Shown: positions 10,601 through 21,248, counted from the stretch's first letter. The stretch is 64,000 nt of DNA from Chamaecrista fasciculata (GCA_003254925.1 QANZ01006674.1:76514-140513); one strand, 5' to 3'. The notes: a model not told the origin generated them from the sequence alone. Translations and numbers: made by a program.

Positions 10601-12155
10601 ACACAACAGTAGAACAAATGATTGGTGGAGCAGCTGAAGGAAGACTTTGAGACTGAGAAGAAGAATTGGTGAATGCAAGATGATTGAAACAGTACAATCC
10701 ATCGGGCCTAATTGTTCCCTGCAAGAGAGTTTCCTTGGAATCCTGGGATTTAACATAACAAGAGTCAGAGTGGAATTCAAAGAAAACAGAATTATCCTTA
10801 GCAAATTTTGAGACACTAATTAAATTCTTGGTAATATGAGGAACATGAAGAAGATTATTTAAATGAAGTGAAACAGTAGGATTAATTGGAGATTTGAATG
10901 AAGAATGACCAATATGTGAGATAGGAACACCTGTACCATCACCCATGTGGACTTGTTCATGTCCAAGATAGCTTGAGCTAGCCATTAGATTAGAATTATT
11001 ATAGGTGACATGGTTTGAAGCACCAGAATCTGGAAACCAACAAGGATCATTGAAGGCATCAGGTGTAACAAAAGAAGAAGCCATATTAACTGAAGGTCGA
11101 GGACCAGTAGAAGAGGAAGCTTGCATATACTGTGAATCATTAAGGAAATAGTTGGCATCATAACGATGATAACAGTAGGAAGCAAGATGACCAATTTTGT
11201 TGCAGACTTGACAGACAAAGTTAGAACGAGGACCTCGAGAGGATTGATTTCCACGACCACGACCTCTACCAAAGTTATTATTACGTCCTCTACCAAAATT
11301 ATTATTGCCAAAACCACCACGAGAATTACCACCATTGAAACGAGCATTTGAATTATTATTATTATTGTTACCAAACTGCTGAGAAGACTTTGAAGAATTA
11401 GAGCCATTAGAAGACTTTTCTTTCGAATCTTGAACAGCTAAATTTACTGTAGGTGTCTCAGTTACTGGTTTAGCATGTTTTTGAACTTGAATCTCTTCAG
11501 AAATTAAGAGAGCTTGAAGCTCAGAGACAGAGACATTACCAGAACGAACATTGATAGAAGTAATGAAAGGACGATACTCCTCTGGTAGTCCTTCAAGAAT
11601 GCACTGAATATGCTCATGTACAGGTACATCAGTACCAATCGCTACTAATGCATCAACAATAGCTTTGATGCGAAGAAGATATTCAACCATTGTGCGAGTA
11701 CCTTTCTTGATACTCCTTAACTCAGCTCTGTATTGATACACTTTAGCCTTCATATGCGTTCCAAAATGAGTCTGAATACTATCCCAGACTTCATAGGAAT
11801 GAGCACAGCCAACAACTAAAGTCTGCATTTGATCACCTAGCGAAGAAAGAATCCAAGACATGAGTAATTTGTCCTGTTTTCGCCATAGAACCAATGCAGG
11901 ATTGATACGATCAGCTAATCGATCTTCAGCAGTGAGAAATTTATCAGGCATAGAGTTTTTAAACAGAAAATCATCAAGGCCATGACCTTGTACAGCAGAA
12001 GTAACTTGCTGATGCCAAGGTAAGTAGTTTTTATCATCAAGTTTAGTAGTTAAAGAATGCGTGAAAACAACAAGAGGAGATGAAGATGTTTGTGAAGGAT
12101 TAACAGAGGTGGAAATTGGAGGAGTAATTTGAGGCGAAGAAGAAGATGAGTCCAT
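7608..12155 (-). CDS. Copia gag-pol polyprotein, 1515 aa
   Basis: One frame encodes the whole polyprotein. I chose the start at 12155 (MDSSSSSPQ), just inside the 5' LTR and PBS; the frame is open 39 codons further upstream, but that part lies mostly in the LTR. Domains in order: copia-type gag, about residues 25-240; an Asn/Gly/Arg-rich linker; a CCHC zinc knuckle (CQVCNKIGHLASYC) near 313; an aspartic protease with DSGAS near 376; a GAG-pre-integrase HHCC region near 540-600; an integrase core with D in MDVWGP near 603, D in QSDWGGEF near 667 and E in NGSVERK near 698; a Ser-rich linker; a reverse transcriptase with YVDDIIITG near 1195; and RNase H with CDADWASD near 1360. All catalytic residues I can check are present, so the element may be competent to move. 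Confidence 0.95.
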   Translation of the reverse strand: MDSSSSSPQITPPISTSVNPSQTSSSPLVVFTHSLTTKLDDKNYLPWHQQVTSAVQGHGLDDFLFKNSMPDKFLTAEDRLADRINPALVLWRKQDKLLMSWILSSLGDQMQTLVVGCAHSYEVWDSIQTHFGTHMKAKVYQYRAELRSIKKGTRTMVEYLLRIKAIVDALVAIGTDVPVHEHIQCILEGLPEEYRPFITSINVRSGNVSVSELQALLISEEIQVQKHAKPVTETPTVNLAVQDSKEKSSNGSNSSKSSQQFGNNNNNNSNARFNGGNSRGGFGNNNFGRGRNNNFGRGRGRGNQSSRGPRSNFVCQVCNKIGHLASYCYHRYDANYFLNDSQYMQASSSTGPRPSVNMASSFVTPDAFNDPCWFPDSGASNHVTYNNSNLMASSSYLGHEQVHMGDGTGVPISHIGHSSFKSPINPTVSLHLNNLLHVPHITKNLISVSKFAKDNSVFFEFHSDSCYVKSQDSKETLLQGTIRPDGLYCFNHLAFTNSSSQSQSLPSAAPPIICSTVVSSSNNIDSNVTCNRSDSCSSFLLWHSRLGHSSSSVVGNVLRFCNLKIPNKNITDFCSACCYGKLHKLPHPSSSHTYHKPLELVFMDVWGPSPTPSRSGFRFYICFVDAYSRYSWIYPLKNKSDSFKVFVEFKALVENQLNCKIKAVQSDWGGEFRSFTSFLKSNGIAHRLSCPYTHPQNGSVERKHRHIVDLGLCLLAQASLPLSFWEDAFLCSVYLINLLPTPVLNHSSPHLVLFQTPPDYLFLKVFGCACYPLLRPYHTNKFSYRTTRCLFLGYSPSHKGYKCLSPNGRMYISRDVRFDEASFPYFLDFHHKSSMSTTSIEFPSALPPIIHNQSSLSSGSSTLSSGSPTLSSGSPTLSSGSPTLSSGSPSTISPCESSDVAGSLAAVQTSHSSSTSSSLPINSLSSGSSSTSESHISPSLNTPSISLSSKSSSSTSQLSQPIHTCSNAPSVANSHSMQTRSKAGIFKPKVYIAQNTDSRIPTTVKAALSIPHWKSAMDDEYKALIANKTWSLVPLPYGRQPIGCKWVFRVKENSDGSINRYKARLVAKGFHQEEGYDYTETFSPVVKPTTVRIILTLALSKHWSLFQLDVNNAFLNGVISEDIYMSQPQGYVSSDSSLVCKLHKSLYGLKQAPRAWFQRLASTLLKFGFKASRCDPSLFVHSSHHSITYLLVYVDDIIITGSSVSFINSLKIRLNAEFSLKDLGKLSYFLGIKVNYLTTGQIVLSQSKYVQDLLVKTKMDGANPINTPMVSGLKLTKNGSNYMSDPHLYRSTVGALQYATITHPEISFAVNKVCQFMSQPLEEHWVAVKRILRYLKGTISHGLIFSPSTSLNLTGFCDADWASDIDDRRSTTGFGLFFGSNLISWSSKKQPVVSRSSTEAEYRSVASLTAEITWVQSLLQELCCSSSVKPRIYCDNASAVQLTHNPVLHNRTKHMELDIFFVRDKVLKGALQISHIPSLDQTADVLTKPLSQPRFSVLRDKLQVVDTQLLQLTGG
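9490..9594 (-). repeat. Five tandem 21-bp units inside the polyprotein gene
   Basis: Five near-identical 21-bp units (gatcctgaggacaaagta core) encode five repeats of a Ser/Gly/Pro/Thr/Leu heptapeptide (SSGSPTL). They lie in the Ser-rich linker between integrase and reverse transcriptase, where length variation is probably tolerated. Confidence 0.9.
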
Positions 12156-12171
12156 GGCTGCTAAGCACAAG

Positions 12172-12183
12172 GCTCTGATACCA
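12172..12183 (-). promoter_or_regulatory. Primer-binding site for initiator Met tRNA
   Basis: On the minus strand TGGTATCAGAGC follows the 5' LTR directly. It is the standard 12-base complement of the plant initiator Met tRNA 3' end used by many copia elements. Confidence 0.9.
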
Positions 12184-12438
12184 TAAAAGGATTTGAGAGA
12201 ATGAATTTCAATATTATTGAATGAATAAAAAAGCTTTACAAACACCAATATATATAGCAGCTCATTATACAAGCGCCATGTGATGAGGAGAGTGAATAAG
12301 CAACTAACTCTAACAAATTACAGCTAGCAAACTAATCAGAAACTAACTCATACACTTAGACTACAATCCAGACTAGATACATCGACTGATATGGCAAAAC
12401 CGTTATGCTGACATGGCATTCTGTTATGTGCACTATTA
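12184..12438 (-). repeat. 5' LTR of the copia element
   Basis: 255 bp, same length and, by eye, same sequence as 7356-7610. It is followed by the exact target duplication GTATG at 12439-12443. Confidence 0.93.
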
Positions 12439-12443
12439 GTATG

Positions 12444-13379
12444 TGTAGAAACTAATTAAAAAGAAGGAATTAATGTGATCTATCTGTCAATGTTGTATGT
12501 AACTTTGTACCAATATATTCATCTCTTAAAAACGACTTCACATACATTTCAAAGGTGATTATTCTCTTTCTCTTTTATGATATATACCTTTTCCTTCTCT
12601 TCACTCATTACTACTGCTCTCTTTTCCACACTTATTCGTGTTTTTCATGCTTTGGATGAAGAGAAGATGTATACATATATATACAAGCTTGGATTTGTTT
12701 GTGTCTTCATTACTTCAGAAAAAGAAAAGTTATAAGCTGGGTCATTAATTAACTATTTTTCTATTTTCCCAAGAGATTTGTCTGCAATCATTTGGTTATA
12801 ACTTATAACTAATTAACTAACTTGTACCAACTAACTTGAACAATGTTTAACCTCTCTCTCCCTTCTTAAGGTTAATTAATTAATTAATTGGCAAGTCTCC
12901 ATGCATATGTAGATTCCTTTTTGTTTCCCACAATTATTTTTCACCAGAAGCATACATCATGTTCGAGTATTATTGATTACTAAATGTGAGTCCATCATAT
13001 ATAAATAACATGCAGGCAACTAAGTGTATATATAAATTAATCAGCAGAGATATATAATACATCATTACATCCATTTATAAATGATACTTTGCTCAAAATT
13101 AAATTACAAATTCAACCAGCTATATATGTGGAATAATGCAATAATTAACAGTAATTAATGTCAGATACAATAACTAAAAAGTACAGGTGAGAATGCTCAC
13201 ATATAATTGAAGTACAATTAGAGAGTCTCATAAATCAGAACATGACTCATGGCTGGGTTTGCCATGCAAAGGTATTATATATAGTACTATATATATATAT
13301 ATATTAAAAATTATATGCAAAACCCTAGATACCCTACTACATATTAATTATTATATGATATTTTTTTGAAAAGAAAAAT
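12444..13379. other. Intergenic, includes the 3' region of the MYB-CC gene
   Basis: AT-rich with repeats of 'attaattaatt' type and a TA tract near 13287-13304. The part next to 13379 should contain the 3' UTR of the minus-strand MYB-CC gene. No other gene is visible. Confidence 0.5.
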
Positions 13380-14704
13380 CTAAAATGGTGTGCCTCCAGT
13401 ACTAATCATAGGGCTCATCCTTTGATCTGCCTGTTGAAGGGTAGGTGGTGCCCTTCTTGGGGATGGCCTTTCAAGCTTGGCTGAAGAAGGATCAAACTTA
13501 TTATTATTCTTGTTATTATTATTATTACTATCTCCTATAGTAGTAGTATCACCACCTTGAAGCAAAGGCTTAGTGTCATAAATCTCTGACATTGGATCAA
13601 TACTACTAATGTTATTCTCACTGCCTGATCTATCCATTGATGACTCTTTGAAAGGATTATTAATATCATTGTGATCAATGCATGATGATACTGTGATCCC
13701 TAGGTCTTGATGAAGCCTTAGGTCTTCACTATTGTTCCAAATCAAAGGCCTCTTGTTCTTCAACCCCAAGCACAAGTTATTATTACTATTCTCATTATTA
13801 TGAACATCAAGCTGGTGATGATGATGATGATGATGATGATCACTTCCTCCTCCTCCGAAAATGTTAAGTTCTTGAAAAGAAGAAGGGAAATTGTTGTCGT
13901 TGTTGTTGTTGTTGAGAGGGATGGAATTGAAATCTTGAGGGATATTGATGATGTTGCCTTGATGATGATGATGATGATGATGATGATGAGGATGGTGATG
14001 AGGATTATTGTTAATGTCGATGCCCTTTAAGTTTTCACCTGCTAGGGTTTGATATGCCTTTTCCAATATGTTCTGCATGTACTTCCCTTGAGCTTCAATC
14101 CTCAGCTGAAGGTGTTTTTGAACCTGCCATTAATTAATTAATTAAGTATATCTTAATTTTTATACATATAGAAGCAAATTAGTACATATATATTTAGAGT
14201 AAACTAACAATTCGATCTTTGAAGGATCATCGAGCTGACAACTCGGTCTCTGAAAGATTAAAATACACATTTAATTAATTATTGAAAGATCAAAATGACT
14301 TGCATTTTAGTCCTTGAAAGATCAAAACGGTATACTAATTTGTCCTTTTTATGGACTAAATAGTATACCCATTTAATCTTTCAGGTATTAAATTGTACAT
14401 TTCAATTTGTTAAGGACCGAGTTGTCAACTCTGTGATCTTTTAGGGACCAAATTATTAATTTACTCCATATATTTATATTTGAATTTTTTCCCTTTAAAT
14501 TAATTTGTTACCTCTAGTTGCTCGTGAAGTCTTCTCTGCACCTCCATTTGCATCCTAATGGCATCAATCATGTATGAGTTACTGTTGTATATATACAAGA
14601 AAATTATATTCCGAAATCCCAGCTAAAAAAAAATCATAATGATCGAAAACTTTGGTGTGTTTATTTGCTTTCTCAAAAATAGAGAAAAAGATGGAGGGAG
14701 AAAG

Positions 14705-14736
<32 letters not shown>

Positions 14737-16105
14737 ATCAAAATCCTTTTCAAATTTTGTTAAGTTATTAATTGATTCACAATATTATATTGCTGGTTTA
14801 ATTCGAAACATTAATGGGGGAATTAAGTGATGAATATATTGATAGATGATGCATACTCATTCATGTTGCGACCAATCATGGCAGAAGAGGAGGCAGAATT
14901 TCGTTGAAGTTCTAAAGCAGAAGCTGCCATAGTACGTAAAAAAATATAAATATTAATTAATACTGTGAACATATGTATATATATATATAAAAGAGAGATC
15001 TCATGAAGTGTAAAGATGAAAAAGCTCAAAGGAAGAAAGCATTAAGAAACAAAAAATTAAAATAGGGATTTCTAGAAAGGAGAGTCACCTCTCATACCAT
15101 CCTTAATCGAATGATCATTGAAATCCTTGTGGGGCTGCTTTCCAAGCCTAAATTTCTAACCAAAACACACACAAATGAATGTAAGAATAATTAATATACT
15201 TATAAATCAAAAGAGACATGAAGACAAGATTAAAGAAAAGGAAAAGGAAAAAAGAGAATTGATTACATATATAAAAAAAAACCAACAACATACACCACAC
15301 AAAAAGCAAAAGTTAGTGTATAATTGTATATATATATATATATATGTATAAGAGTATGAAGAAAAGAAATTAACGTTAATTTTTGTGTTCAAACCTGAAG
15401 GTGGCTCTTGAGGTGGTAAAGTGTGAGACCCTTCACACCCATGACCCTCATGATCGTTTTAGGAGTCGCCTCTACAAATTTCCCAAAACAATAAAATAAA
15501 ACAAAGACATCCTTATTAATACTAAAATATATAGTCTCTAAAACATTAATTAGAACACTTTGAAATCACGTATAGCAAAATACACACTTTTTTTAGTGTT
15601 AAATAACGTACTTTTTAATCTTAGAAAATCATTATTTTAGTATATAAAAATTGATACTTTCATTTTAGAGAATTCACTTGGAAAGTTGAAACCCTAATTA
15701 ATTAACAAAGAAGAAGAAGAGGAGAATGAATTTGAAGGAGGTGTACTTTTAATTTGAAATTGCTTACTTGATTTTTGATAAAACAACGACAAAAATCAAA
15801 ATCTTTTTCCACTAGGTCGGAATAACATGATAAAAATGAATATTTTCATCAAGAAAGTTGAAACCCTAGCTACTGAATGAAAAGGAAAAGGAAGAAGAAG
15901 AGTACTGACTGTCAGGGCCACCGAGCTGAGTGACAGCATCGACAAAGCGTTCATGGAGCTCGACGGTCCAGCGAAGGCGAGGCTTGGGATCGGTGGTAAG
16001 GACGAGGCCAGAGTCAGGTTGATGAACACACATGGATGATCTGTCTACTTGGGAATTCATAGAAGAAGGCAGCTTCTTTGGATTTGGAGGGAACATTCTT
16101 TCCAT
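13380..16105 (-). CDS. MYB-CC (GARP) transcription factor, PHL/MYR type, 397 aa
   Basis: Six coding exons: 16105-15910, 15471-15395, 15155-15089, 14923-14857, 14554-14512, 14123-13380. All introns are GT-AG and the total of 1194 nt closes in frame. The GARP Myb-like domain is at about residues 41-96 (KPRLRWTVELHERF, then LTLYHLKSHLQKFRLG), split by introns. The MYB-CC coiled coil is at about 130-172 (MQMEVQRRLHEQLE, then LQLRIEAQGKYMQ). Proteins of this pair of domains bind DNA as dimers in the nucleus, and many act in phosphate-starvation or flowering control. The N-terminus (MERMFPP, then DSGLVLTTDPKPRLRW) fits the MYR/PHL subgroup, but I cannot fix the ortholog. The long last exon encodes two His runs and Asn-rich segments, probably disordered. 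A MITE sits in the last intron. Confidence 0.93.
14197..14466. mobile_element. MITE of the GAGTAAACTAACAA family, 270 bp
   Basis: It starts GAGTAAACTAACAATTCG and ends with the imperfect inverted copy AATTTACTC. It folds back through phrases such as 'gaaagatcaaaat'. Flanking copies of ATATATTTA (14188-14196 and 14468-14476, offset by one base) give a 9-bp target duplication, typical of Mutator-type elements. It is closely similar to the copy at 37920-38186 and lies in the last intron of the MYB-CC gene. Confidence 0.85.
14705..14731. repeat. TA microsatellite in a MYB-CC intron
   Basis: About 13 uninterrupted AT dinucleotides between coding exons 4 and 5. Confidence 0.9.
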
Positions 16106-16580
16106 CTGTAATTTCTTTTTCTCTTTGGGAATTCAAGCTCTAATGATCGAGGAATAGGATGAGATTCAAGAACAAATGCTGTGTGCTGCAAATAAAGAAC
16201 AAGAGAATAGGGTGCGTTTTTAATTTTGAACACCACACACACACCTCCCCTCAAGTTTTAAAAAGCACTAAAAGAAAGAGAGAGAAAGACGACCTAGCTA
16301 GCTAGCTAACAACACTTTCATTTCATTTATTACTTAATTAAACCCTGCTTGCACTAATTAATTAATTAGTTAATGATGTATTTATATAGACACATAACAC
16401 ATTCATGACATTATAAACTTAACTACCCAAATCTACCATATGTTTATATTGGGAGTAAAATTTATAAAGAATATATATGTGTAGTTATTTATATAGAAAG
16501 ACATAACTTACTAGCTCAAAACCAATGGGTTATTCCTAAGACAACTCACAATAAGGCTTATCTATCTACACATACTTAAA
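16106..16580. other. 5' leader and promoter side of the MYB-CC gene
   Basis: This contains the 5' flank of the MYB-CC gene. An ACAC run and a GA-rich stretch on the + strand (CT-rich on the gene's strand, 16240-16300) may be leader sequence. No TATA box can be assigned with confidence among the many TA-rich blocks. Confidence 0.4.
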
Positions 16581-16584
16581 TTTG

Positions 16585-16596
16585 GCTCTGATACCA
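16585..16596 (-). promoter_or_regulatory. Orphan LTR-retrotransposon primer-binding site
   Basis: The complement of this segment reads TGGTATCAGAGC, the initiator Met tRNA primer site, and the base to its right begins TGTATAAAG, compatible with the inner end of an LTR. I found no matching second LTR, gag or pol nearby, so this is at most a remnant. Confidence 0.4.
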
Positions 16597-16834
16597 TGTA
16601 TAAAGACCTAACTCACTTCAAAAGAGTTCTCAAAGAGAGAAGATTATATATAGAGTTTATTCGAACAAACCCTCGTTGCGCCCACGTTTTCTCTCTACTC
16701 TCTCTCCCACGCTTTCTTTTATAGTATTGCTGTCGGGCTACCACCCTTCCAACGATGGTAGCCCCCTTTTATTTTCCTGCACAGTGGCGGCAGCCCCTCC
16801 GTCTAGGCAGTGTTAAAAATCCCTTTTCCGTGAG

Positions 16835-16873
<39 letters not shown>

Positions 16874-17430
16874 ATGAGAGTGTTACTTTATTTCTAGGGT
16901 TTTATGACGACGACGTTCTGGATTAGGACTCCCACGACGTCGATCTGGTCTGGCTTTCTTTGCAGCGGTGGCTCTAGACTTGGCATTCCACTACAGCTTC
17001 CTGGGGTGATTCTGGTTTTTGGGTGCTCGGTGGAATATTTTCTGGGTTAGCTACTTACACGGTGTCATTTATTGTTTTTCTTCCACGGCGTCTTTTATCA
17101 AATAATTATTGTTGCTTTGAGTCTAATTATGCCTTTTTTTAGAGCAGCCACTAGAGTTGACATTATTATGTTTCCAGTTCTTTAGATGGTTGTAGCTTTA
17201 GTTAGATCCCTAGATCTACTAATTTGACAATTGTTTGTCTTGCCAATTTGTCTGGCACGAGGATGGGCGTTGCAATCCCTCCACTTTTGTTGGTTGATAT
17301 CCTATCTAGTGATGTTTATACTAGGGAAGGGTTGACTATTTTTGCTTTATTTTCGTTTGTACTATACTTGGCTTTACCTTGCTTTTGAATGAATTATGTT
17401 TCAGGTCAAAATTTTTTTTTAACTAAACGA
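16597..17430. other. Possible degenerate retroelement segment with CT repeat
   Basis: The base composition is richer in GC than its surroundings. There is a (TC)n run at 16837-16871 and a short inverted pair GGCTACCA/TGGTAGCC near 16736-16764. The right end (about 17345-17400, 'cttggctttaccttgcttttgaatgaa') resembles the 3' tail of plant LINEs, but no reverse transcriptase frame is visible. Assignment is tentative. Confidence 0.3.
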
Positions 17431-17624
17431 TAGGAGACTTGAATAATTTACAATTATATATATACCTACTTAATTGTATTTATAACTAACTTAATTTACA
17501 AATATCTTGTCTCTTTTAAAATATCTTTTATTTAATATTAAACTAATCAAAAGTATCTCTTATATTGTAACATGCAAGCCTTTCTTTTAATTTCCCAAAA
17601 GACATCTCTTTCTCTCTCTCTTCA

Positions 17625-17657
<33 letters not shown>

Positions 17658-19260
17658 CTAAAATATATTATTATAATTATTCTCTCTCTCTTTCTATCTC
17701 CATCTCTCCTATCTCTCAGTAATCATATTACAGTTCAACCCTGATTACTATACTAAGCAGAGATATACACTTTAGATGGTTTTGCATATGGATATATATA
17801 GATAGGAATATAGCTTTCTGGCAACATTATAATGATGATCCTGATGATGTATATATATAGAGTGAGAGATTGCTTTAGTAACTATATAAAATTATAAATT
17901 CGAGGGTGTTTATATAATTATTATATACTCAATGCATGCATTACTTCGGCCAAAAAAAAAATGCATTACATATAGACATATAATCTCACATTTGGCTGTT
18001 TATGTATGCAATTATATATGCATGATTCCTTTCGTGGTACGACATGCTTTTAGAGGTATAATTATTATGAAGCAGCTCATCATAATTCATCAACCACCTA
18101 TGTAACGGAAAGATATTTTGGCTTTATGTCATTTCCCAAGAAAAGTTCCAAACTTCCAATCATATATTCCACATTAATATTTTTTCCCTTCAATTTAATT
18201 TGGAGCACTTTGCATGTAAATAATTATGATATTTTTTTGGTGAATATAGTAAATTAGATATTTTAGTTATGATATTTCATTCATTGAGATACAGTATAGT
18301 TTGTTTTAACTTTTAATATTGCTAACATTTATATAAAAAAAAATTATATGGATATTCTAATCAAAACTGGTCTTCCGTTAGTGTTCTAACAAAATTATCA
18401 CTAATAAAAAAAAATCCATGATTTTAATATTGCTAACTTTTAATTTGTTTTAACTTTTAATATTGCTCAACTTCTCACCAAATTATATTACAAAAATTTA
18501 GGATGAAAATCTTCATCATTCGTAATATTGTCAACAAAATTATCACTAATATATTTTTTATAAATAAGAAAATTAGTGTTCTTCAAAGTTGTAAATGTCA
18601 TGAATTCTCTTATCAATTTGATGAATGAGCAAAATTGTGAAAAAATTTTGACATAAATATTCAAATTTGAGTCGTTATAGTACTAGAACAAAATCATTCA
18701 CAAAAAAAAAATCTAGAATTAAAAACAAATCTAGAAAAATCACCACTAAACTTGACCGTCTAGATCCATAAAGAATTCATTAATTTAGTTGATTAGATTA
18801 GTGTCATTTCAAGAGTCAATATTACATAACTACGTATAATCTGTTGTTTTTAGATATTTAATTAACAACTTCAATATGTATAGGATCTAATTATCTAAAT
18901 AACTGAATGTTCAATTACAAAATCTGACAAACTTTTCAAAATATAAGGACAGGTATACATGCATGTACGTGTGTGCCATTTAATTTTATTTGCATCCAAA
19001 TTATCACAAAAGAACAAAGAATGTAATACGTACACGTATATAAAGAAAGATCTAGAAGTATTCCACATTTCCATAAGCGTGCTTAACTTTTGAGATTTTT
19101 TGTAACTTTTGGTTTATTACTTCTACAGTTTCACACGCAAAAAGTATATAAAAAAAAGTTGTGAAATACCTCATATTTACCATAAATTTCATAAAAGTTT
19201 TATTATAAAGTATGGGATAAAGAAACAAAAATATTGATATATTTGAATCAAAATTTTTTA
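17431..19260. other. AT-rich intergenic DNA, nothing recognised
   Basis: Long TA tracts (near 17633-17655), A and T runs and no believable coding frame or RNA gene. Confidence 0.5.
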
Positions 19261-20516
19261 GGCCAAATACTTACATTGGTCCTAAAAGTATGGATTAGAT
19301 TTTAAATTGATCATAAATATTTCATTTGTTTCAGTTTGATCCTACATGCTGTCACGATTTTTCACTTTTGATCTCAAACTACTAAAGTGGTCATATATCT
19401 TTCAAGTTGATGCGATAAGTTTAAATATAAGTTGTTTTTTATGATTTTTTTCTCTATTAAGTTAGTCAGAGTCATCAATAAATGAGATCAAATCGGAACC
19501 TAAAAGTAGGTCACTCGTTTTACATAAAATGAATAAAGTTGGCCATATTGATCTCTCTTGCTCGTTTCGATGAGACTGTTGGAAAACAAAGTCAAATCGT
19601 ATCCAAAAAGTATAAAATATTAAATTGAAAGTAAAAATCATGGAAGATGGATATTTCATAATTTTGGGGTGCGATTTGACATTGTTTATCGACGATTTTA
19701 AATGGGCATAAAAAGAACTCTTCAAGAGTAACATATAGTTCCAAACTTATCATATTTGGATTTGAAACAAGAGAGATATAATAAATTTCACTCATTCTAA
19801 TGTGAAACAAGCAACCCATTTTCAAGACTCGATTTGACCTCATTTTTTATGGACCCAACTGGATATAGAAAAGACTAGTCAAAAGTAACACAATATTATT
19901 TTGGGTTTGTCACATTCGAACTTGAAATGAAAGAGATATGACTATATTCAGTAGTTTGAGACCAAAAGTGAAAAATCATAGCTAGAAACATACAAGACCA
20001 ATCTGAAACAAACGAAATATTTTGGACCAATTTAAAATATAGGGTAAATTACACTTTGGTACCCTGTGGTTTGACCCTATTTCACTTTGGTACCCTGTGG
20101 TTTGAAACTTGACACTTTGGTACCCTGTGATATTCTCCATTAACACTTTGGTACCCTTTGGAGCTATTTTGTAATTTTAACCATAATAAATTTTACAAAA
20201 ATTGCATATTGACCCCAAAAAATTTTAAATTTTTCATTTTAGTCCCTATATAATATGTATCCAGAGACCTATTTGTAATTTTTTGAAAATTTTTTGGGGT
20301 CAATATGTAATTTTTGCAAAATTTGTTATGGTTAAAATTACAAAATAGCTCCAAAGGGTACCAAAGTGTTAATGGAGAATACCACAGGGTACCAAAGTGT
20401 CAAGTTTCAAACCACAGGGTACCAAAGTGAAATAGGGTCAAACCACAGGGTACCAAAGTGTAATTTACCCTAAAATATATCTCTCATACTTTTGAGACCA
20501 ATGTGAGTATTTGGCC
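19261..20516. mobile_element. Fold-back element GGCCAAATACTTACATTGG, interrupted
   Basis: The left end GGCCAAATACTTACATTGGTC is matched by an inverted right end (complement GGCCAAATACTCACATTGGTC) at about 20494-20516. The inner parts also pair, for example 'cacttttgatctcaaactactaaa' against 'gtagtttgagaccaaaagtg'. Flanks aatttttta and aattttata are a worn 9-bp duplication. A younger MITE is inserted at 20042-20470. The internal 19.4-19.9 kb sequence resembles 60.16-60.72 kb. No transposase. Confidence 0.7.
20042..20470. mobile_element. MITE of the GGGTAAATTACA family, 429 bp, nested
   Basis: Long inverted arms begin GGGTAAATTACACTTTGG and carry repeated 'actttggtaccctgtgg' units. An exact 9-bp duplication TAAAATATA flanks it (20033-20041 and 20471-20479). 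It is inserted in the right arm of the fold-back element at 19261-20516, so it is the younger of the two. A relative is at 60749-61107. Confidence 0.92.
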
Positions 20517-21244
20517 AATTTTATAATATTAATAATACACTCTATTAACTTAATTAACTTCTGGCCCAAAAAAGTTAAGTCACACAAATGGCTTCAATTA
20601 TTTAATTTACATGTCAACAAAAGTTTGAAGTCTGGACCTTTGACTGATAAAACTGGAGTTATATGGAGTAGTCCCTTTCTCTTGCTGTTAATATTTTTTA
20701 AGCCATGATAAATTGAAAATACATAATACATCTTTTCAATATATATATATGGATAGCATTCTTGTTAAATTTTGAGACGTATCTACACAGGTCTCGGTCA
20801 TCAAGATAAGAGTTCAGACATCTTTTTCAAAAACAAAGAGATCGATATAGAAGTCAAAAATTAACACTAAAAATGTGAAATTAAAGCACAAAAAAACAAG
20901 CTAAGGTAATATGGAAGGAACACACCCACTTTGGGGTCTGTGGAATTTGGTAAAGGATCGATGTTGCAATGTGACCGAGTGGGGACCTTCCTATATATAC
21001 TGAAAACCTTTATTTTTAGCTAATTTAGCGATATCAAAACTCTTAATTATCATGCCATGCATGCATTCAGCTTGCCATATATATATTGGAGTCAAATTTA
21101 AATATAAATTTGTTAAGTTCATAGGATGAAATTAAATTAGATATATATACAAACTTCATTGATTCACAGTAATGATTTTCAACCATACACTAATTAAAGA
21201 GATATATTATATATAGTTAGCTGAAGCATACACAAGTTTTGAAA

Positions 21245-21248
<4 letters not shown>

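Larger units (their letters stand above)
7356..12438 (-). mobile_element. Complete Ty1/copia LTR retrotransposon, 5083 bp
   Basis: The element is minus-oriented with LTRs at 7356-7610 and 12184-12438. Both are 255 bp and I saw no difference between them by eye. It is bracketed by the 5-bp duplication GTATG. The primer-binding site TGGTATCAGAGC (complement of 12172-12183) touches the 5' LTR and matches the 3' end of initiator Met tRNA. A purine tract ACGGGGGGA precedes the 3' LTR. The LTR ends are TAATAG and CTTTTA rather than the usual TG and CA. Matching LTRs plus an unbroken frame mean a recent insertion. It lies about 940 bp downstream of the MYB-CC gene, in the same orientation. Confidence 0.95.

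Noticed and set aside
8199..11407. Several long open frames on both strands inside the copia element (for example 8199-8549 +, 10005-10412 +, 10985-11407 -)
   Set aside because: They overlap the 1515-aa polyprotein in other frames, have odd compositions (runs of Leu, Ile and Val or of Lys and Arg) and show no motifs.
13800..14030. Plus-strand frame with long Met and Val runs
   Set aside because: It is the antisense reading of the His- and Asn-coding repeats in the last MYB-CC exon.
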